Assembly: GCA_003644265.1 (NCBI GenBank)
Contig: QNBX01000010.1
Location: 1 to 54,024, forward strand
DNA length: 54,024 nucleotides
Direction of reading: 5' to 3'
Source of the DNA: Planctomycetota bacterium
Lineage (GTDB): Bacteria > Planctomycetota > B15-G4
Shown here: piece by piece, positions 50,531-54,024 of the stretch
Numbering within the stretch: the first letter of the stretch is position 1
Layout of the letters: each line of letters opens with the position of its first letter
Program-made: the position numbers and the translations under genes
Notes under the pieces: generated by a model
Databases searched by the model: none
Told to the model about the DNA's origin: nothing
What the model saw: the letters and a program-made list of their open reading frames with translations, nothing else

Positions 50531-51129
50531 GGCTCGTCCTCATCCCAGAGACTGTGCGGATCAAAGCTGGCGCTGGCCGCCAGGTTGAGCGCGACGCAGG
50601 CGGTGAAGGCCAAGGCCCCGGGTCCCGCGGAGAGCTCCATCAGCTGTCCGAGCTTGACCACCGCCACCAGCACCGCCACCAGCAACACATCCAGCATGCC
50701 CCAGCGACCGGTCCATTCCACCACGTGCCAGGTGAAGGCGGCCGTGCGCGGGCGTCGGGCCAAGGCGCCGCCCGACAAGGCGAACAGGCCCACCAACTTG
50801 AGCAGCGGCAGGACCACCGAGGCCAGCAGCACCACGGCGCCCACCAGCACCTGCCCATCGGACATGAGCGCGACGCCGCCGGACCACACGCTGGCGTCGC
50901 GCACCACACCCAGGCGCTCCACGCGCATGATCGGCATGCTGATGGCCAGCGGGTAGATGATCAGGGCCGCCAGAGCCAGGGCCGCGGTGCGCTCGGTGGC
51001 CGCGCGGCGCGAGCGGCGGTGCCCCAGGCGGGTGTGACAGCGCCCGCAGCGCAGCCGCTGCCGGGGCCCGGGCGCCGGTGTCTGCTGGATCAGGCCACAG
51101 CACGGGCAGGCGGCGAGGGACGCGCTCAT
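50527..51129 (-). CDS. pqiA: PqiA-like inner-membrane protein
   Basis: The 200-residue protein has an N-terminal zinc-ribbon-like CPCC/CGRC pair (Cys8, Cys11, Cys28, Cys31). Four transmembrane helices follow, with the PqiA pattern SMPIMRVERLGV, a central periplasmic loop and VVEWTGRWGMLDVLLVAVLV. E. coli PqiA has two such units; this is a single unit. It partners with the MCE protein encoded immediately after, which it overlaps. ATG 51129 is chosen because it directly gives the zinc-ribbon N-terminus. TTAGACT about 15 bases upstream is a possible -10, with no good -35. Confidence 0.9.
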   Translation of the reverse strand: MSASLAACPCCGLIQQTPAPGPRQRLRCGRCHTRLGHRRSRRAATERTAALALAALIIYPLAISMPIMRVERLGVVRDASVWSGGVALMSDGQVLVGAVVLLASVVLPLLKLVGLFALSGGALARRPRTAAFTWHVVEWTGRWGMLDVLLVAVLVAVVKLGQLMELSAGPGALAFTACVALNLAASASFDPHSLWDEDEP

Positions 51130-51258
51130 GGCCGCCGAGTCTAACCCCGCTGGCGCTGAGGCCCCGCGTCGGGCTCGGGTCGCCGCCTGCGGGACACATT
51201 GACGTTTCTTCATCGAGAAGCTCAGGTCCGCCGCGGCGCGGGGCCGATACGAGTTTTC

Positions 51259-53865
51259 ATGAACATGAACGGATGCGTCCTCGGTGTCCTGTGCGCGCTG
51301 GCCTGGCCGGCCATGGGGCAGTCAGCAGCCACGAGCTCCGACGGGAGCCTCGCCTTCATCCCCAATGGCGGGCAGTGGCCGCGGGCCGTGCGCTCGTCGG
51401 TCTGTGCCGGGCCGCTGACCGCGTGGTTTGTGCAGGACGGCTGGGTGCTCTCGACCTGGCAGCCGGATGGCGGGCCGCGCAGCGACGGCGAGCAGCCCAG
51501 GGATGGCGAGTTGCTCGACCAGAGCGAGCACTGGGCCTTCAATCTGGCGCCGATGTCGGGGCAGCCCGCCGACGGGCCGGGCCTCGAGCTGGGGCCGGAC
51601 GGACGCGCCGTCGCCGTGCGCCTGCGCTTCCTGGGCGCCGACCTCGAGGCGGCCCTGCTACCGGAGCTGCAGCGCCCCGGTCTGCACCACGACCTGCGCG
51701 GAGCCGATGCCTCGCGTTGGGCCTCCAACCTGTCGTCCTCCACGCGGCAGCGCTGGGTCTCTGCGTACCCCGGCATCGACATCGTGACGTTCGGCGATCA
51801 GGGTCGGCTGCGCTACGACTTGCAGCTCCAGCCCGGTGCCGAGCTGTCGACCGTGGCGGTGGCTGTGGAGGGTGCGCTGGGCTTGTCCATCGGCGAGGAC
51901 GGCGCGCTGTTGATCGAGACCGAGCTGGGGCTGCTGCGCCAGCCGGCTCCCACCACCTGGAACGAGCGCCTCGACGGCAGCACCTGGCCCGTGAGCTGCA
52001 GCTTCCGCTTGCTGGGTCACGCCGTGTTCGGCTTTGCCGCGCCCGACGCGGACCCGGACGCCGCCCTGGTGGTGGATCCGACCCTGGAGTGGGCCACTTT
52101 CTTGGGTGGGGGCAGCATCGACTACGTGTTCGACAGCGCGCTCGATGACTCCGGGCGCCTGGTGACGACGGGCTTCACATCCTCGATGGACTACCCCACG
52201 ACCCTGGGCGCCTACGATGTCTCCATCTCCGGCTCGCGCGACGTGTTCGTCACCGCGCTCGAGCCCGACGGTTCGACCTTGGCCTTCTCCACGTTTCTGG
52301 GCGGCTTCGGCAACGACGAGGGCCGCACGATCGACGTGGCCGCCGACGGCCGCGTGTTGGTGGGTGGGCTGACGGCCTCCACCAACTACCCGGTGCTCAA
52401 TGCGGGCTTCGGCTCGTCCTTCGCCGGCGGGGGCGGGCTCACCTTCAGCGATGGCTTCGTGTCGGTGCTGTCGGCCGACGGCTCGACGCTGCTGGTGTCG
52501 GCTTACCTGGGAGGCAGCGCGGACGACTACATCACCAGCGTGTCCTTCGGTCCCGACTCGGTCCACTTCGCCGGGATCACGTCCTCGGCGGATCTGCCCG
52601 TCACGCCCGCAGCTTTCGATTCAACCTACGGAGGCGGTCCCGGGGCCGGTGACGGCTTCTTCGGATCGCTCGACGGTGACGGCACGCAGATCGAGTCGCT
52701 GAGCTACCTCGGCGGCAGCCTGGACGACGTGCTGAACGCCGTGCTGGTGGACCCCGACGGGCGTGTCACGGTGGCGGGCTGGAGCGCTTCGGCCGACTAC
52801 CCCACCTCGCCGTGGGCGCTGCAGGCGAGCAAGGGCGGCTTCGCCGACGCGGTGGTGAGCAGCTTTGACGCGGACGGCGCGCTGCTCTTCTCCAGCTTCC
52901 TGGGCGGCGAATCGGACGACAACGCCCTCGACGTAGCGCGCGACGTGCAGGGGCGCCTGGTGCTGGGCGGGACCACGCGATCGTCGTCCTTTCCGGTCAC
53001 GGCGCAGGCCGTGGACTCGACCCAAGGCGGCGGCTTCTTCGTGGGTGACGGCTTCGTCGCGGTGCTCTCCCTGGATGGCCGCGCGCTGAGCTTCTCCTCC
53101 TACATGGGAGGCATGGCGGATGACGCGGTGAACCGTGTGCGTCCGCTGGATGACGGCCTGCTGGCGGTGCTGGGGCAGTCAGCCTCGAGCAACCTGAGCG
53201 TGACGCCCGACGCGCTCGACGCCACGCTGGGCGGCAACCTGGACGCGGTGCTGGCGCTCTACGATCCGGCCGCGGGCGAGCTGCTGTTCGCGAGCTACAT
53301 CGGCGGCTCCGAGGCCGATCGCGCCTGGGACCTGCAGGTGGACGGAGGCGCGGTCGTTATGGCCGGATACACCACCTCATTCGACCTGCCGGTGACGGCT
53401 GGTGCCTTCGATGAGGTCTATGGCGGTGGCTCAGGACTGGCCACCGACGGCTGGGCGGCGCGCGTGGATCTGGGGCTCCTCAGCGCGCAGTCAGGGACGG
53501 TCACCGACCTGGGCTTCGCGGTGTCGGGCAGCGTCGGCATGCCGCACATGGAGAACGCCGGCTCGCTGGCGCCCTATGTGGGCGGCGAGTTGATCCTGAC
53601 CGAGGCCCTGCCCCTGGCGACGGGGATCTTCGTGCTCTCGGGTGACGCGGGCTACTACCCGACGCACGGCGGCGTGCTGGTGCCGTACCCGGTGCTGCTC
53701 ACCACGGCATACAGCACCGACGCTTTCGGTGGTGTGGCCTTCCCGTACAGGAACCCCGGACAGATCCCGACCGGCACGGCGTTCTACGCGCAGGCCTGGG
53801 TGCTGGACGCGGCGGGGCCCAAGGGCTGGTCGGCCAGCAACGCGCTCGAGGCCGTCGTTCCGTAG
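51259..53865 (+). CDS. Secreted SBBP-repeat beta-propeller protein
   Basis: The 868-residue exported protein has signal segment MNGCVLGVLCALAWPAMGQ. The opening domain (about 30-290) begins SLAFIPNGGQWPRAVR, as in the DUF7948 domain that precedes SBBP repeats. About ten repeats of roughly 50 residues follow, of the type FSTFLGGFGNDEGRTIDV and YLGGSLDDVLNAVLVDPDG, each with a [FY]-L-G-G-x-x-D-D core. These build a beta-propeller. The last 114 residues form a domain shared with the dehydrogenase-like protein at 44037 (STDA...G, KGWSASNAL). The function is unknown; such proteins are extracellular or outer-surface. No clear Shine-Dalgarno precedes ATG 51259; ATG 51265 is an alternative. Confidence 0.88.
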   Translation: MNMNGCVLGVLCALAWPAMGQSAATSSDGSLAFIPNGGQWPRAVRSSVCAGPLTAWFVQDGWVLSTWQPDGGPRSDGEQPRDGELLDQSEHWAFNLAPMSGQPADGPGLELGPDGRAVAVRLRFLGADLEAALLPELQRPGLHHDLRGADASRWASNLSSSTRQRWVSAYPGIDIVTFGDQGRLRYDLQLQPGAELSTVAVAVEGALGLSIGEDGALLIETELGLLRQPAPTTWNERLDGSTWPVSCSFRLLGHAVFGFAAPDADPDAALVVDPTLEWATFLGGGSIDYVFDSALDDSGRLVTTGFTSSMDYPTTLGAYDVSISGSRDVFVTALEPDGSTLAFSTFLGGFGNDEGRTIDVAADGRVLVGGLTASTNYPVLNAGFGSSFAGGGGLTFSDGFVSVLSADGSTLLVSAYLGGSADDYITSVSFGPDSVHFAGITSSADLPVTPAAFDSTYGGGPGAGDGFFGSLDGDGTQIESLSYLGGSLDDVLNAVLVDPDGRVTVAGWSASADYPTSPWALQASKGGFADAVVSSFDADGALLFSSFLGGESDDNALDVARDVQGRLVLGGTTRSSSFPVTAQAVDSTQGGGFFVGDGFVAVLSLDGRALSFSSYMGGMADDAVNRVRPLDDGLLAVLGQSASSNLSVTPDALDATLGGNLDAVLALYDPAAGELLFASYIGGSEADRAWDLQVDGGAVVMAGYTTSFDLPVTAGAFDEVYGGGSGLATDGWAARVDLGLLSAQSGTVTDLGFAVSGSVGMPHMENAGSLAPYVGGELILTEALPLATGIFVLSGDAGYYPTHGGVLVPYPVLLTTAYSTDAFGGVAFPYRNPGQIPTGTAFYAQAWVLDAAGPKGWSASNALEAVVP

Positions 53866-53958
53866 GGGCCGCGCGAGGTCTCGCTCCGGCGGCCCTAGCA
53901 GCCGTGGCGCAAGTCATTCCGCGCGCAGCGGCGCTCTCGTGGCGCAGCTCTGCGTTGC

Positions 53959-53995
53959 CAGATCTCGACGAATCCACGGATTCGCCTGCGATCTG
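53959..53995 (+). terminator. Two-tier inverted repeat after the SBBP gene
   Basis: Inner arms CGAATCC/GGATTCG (53969-53984, 2-base loop) are enclosed by outer arms CAGATC/GATCTG (53959-53964, 53990-53995). It lies 93 bases after the stop and has no T-run. It may be a terminator or an operator for a gene beyond the edge. Otherwise I see nothing in the last 159 bases. Confidence 0.35.
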
Positions 53996-54024
53996 TCGCC
54001 TTGATCTGCACCACGAGCGCACCA

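Noticed and set aside
53699..54022. A 107-codon minus-strand frame at the right edge
   Set aside because: Mostly antisense to the end of the SBBP gene, with no start signal or domain; the edge prevents a firm decision.
1..54024. CRISPR arrays, insertion sequences, prophage or integrase genes
   Set aside because: No regularly spaced repeats, transposase or phage proteins were seen on either strand.

Overview
The window is a stretch of very GC-rich bacterial chromosome. Genes are densely packed and many start inside the stop codon of the gene before. The gene set is diderm: two outer-membrane secretins, ExbB/ExbD, lipoproteins, MCE/PqiAB proteins and Sec-exported proteins. Combined heme/copper enzymes with a CMSCH and IMPPW signature, SBBP propeller proteins and TPR-secretin fusions point to Planctomycetota. 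Myxococcota or another high-GC diderm lineage remains possible. No 16S rRNA or other phylogenetic marker was read, so this is inference. I see no phage, insertion sequence, CRISPR array or replication origin.

Layout. Positions 1-3620 (minus strand): comEC-like gene, comM and a truncated GT39-like membrane glycosyltransferase. 3735-5992 (plus): LOG-family protein, coaD, ridA and a small membrane protein. 6036-13413 (plus): a complete oligopeptide/nickel-type ABC importer behind a good promoter, with an unusually enlarged DppC. 13554-17771 (minus): a second importer operon (HAD phosphatase, binding protein, two permeases) without ATPases, converging on the first. 17900-33856 (minus): rsmE and a type-4 uracil-DNA glycosylase, then a long secretion-like block. 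The block holds a GspL/PilM-PilN-like protein, a PilO-like protein, an unknown bitopic protein, secretin 2, two exported TPR proteins, ExbB, two ExbD proteins and secretin 1. 33939-42234: housekeeping and metabolic genes (leucyl aminopeptidase, CitE-like lyase, tRNA-Cys, exonuclease III, M32 carboxypeptidase, O-methyltransferase) plus a redoxin-heme-copper monooxygenase fusion. 42316-53865: secreted subtilase, sorbosone/glucose dehydrogenase-like propeller, Dabb lipoprotein, a BtuFCD/FecBCDE-type importer, PqiA/PqiB and an SBBP propeller protein.

The best candidate for an undescribed system is 17900-32307. It joins the inner-membrane platform proteins of type II secretion and type IV pili (PilM/GspL, PilO/GspM) to two large secretins. 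In place of an assembly ATPase, polytopic platform protein and pilins it has an ExbB/ExbD proton-channel motor and TPR proteins. I infer a proton-motive-force-driven secretin machine for uptake or export across the envelope. A second lead is a C-terminal domain of about 110 residues, clearly shared by two and possibly three otherwise unrelated secreted proteins in the last 12 kb.
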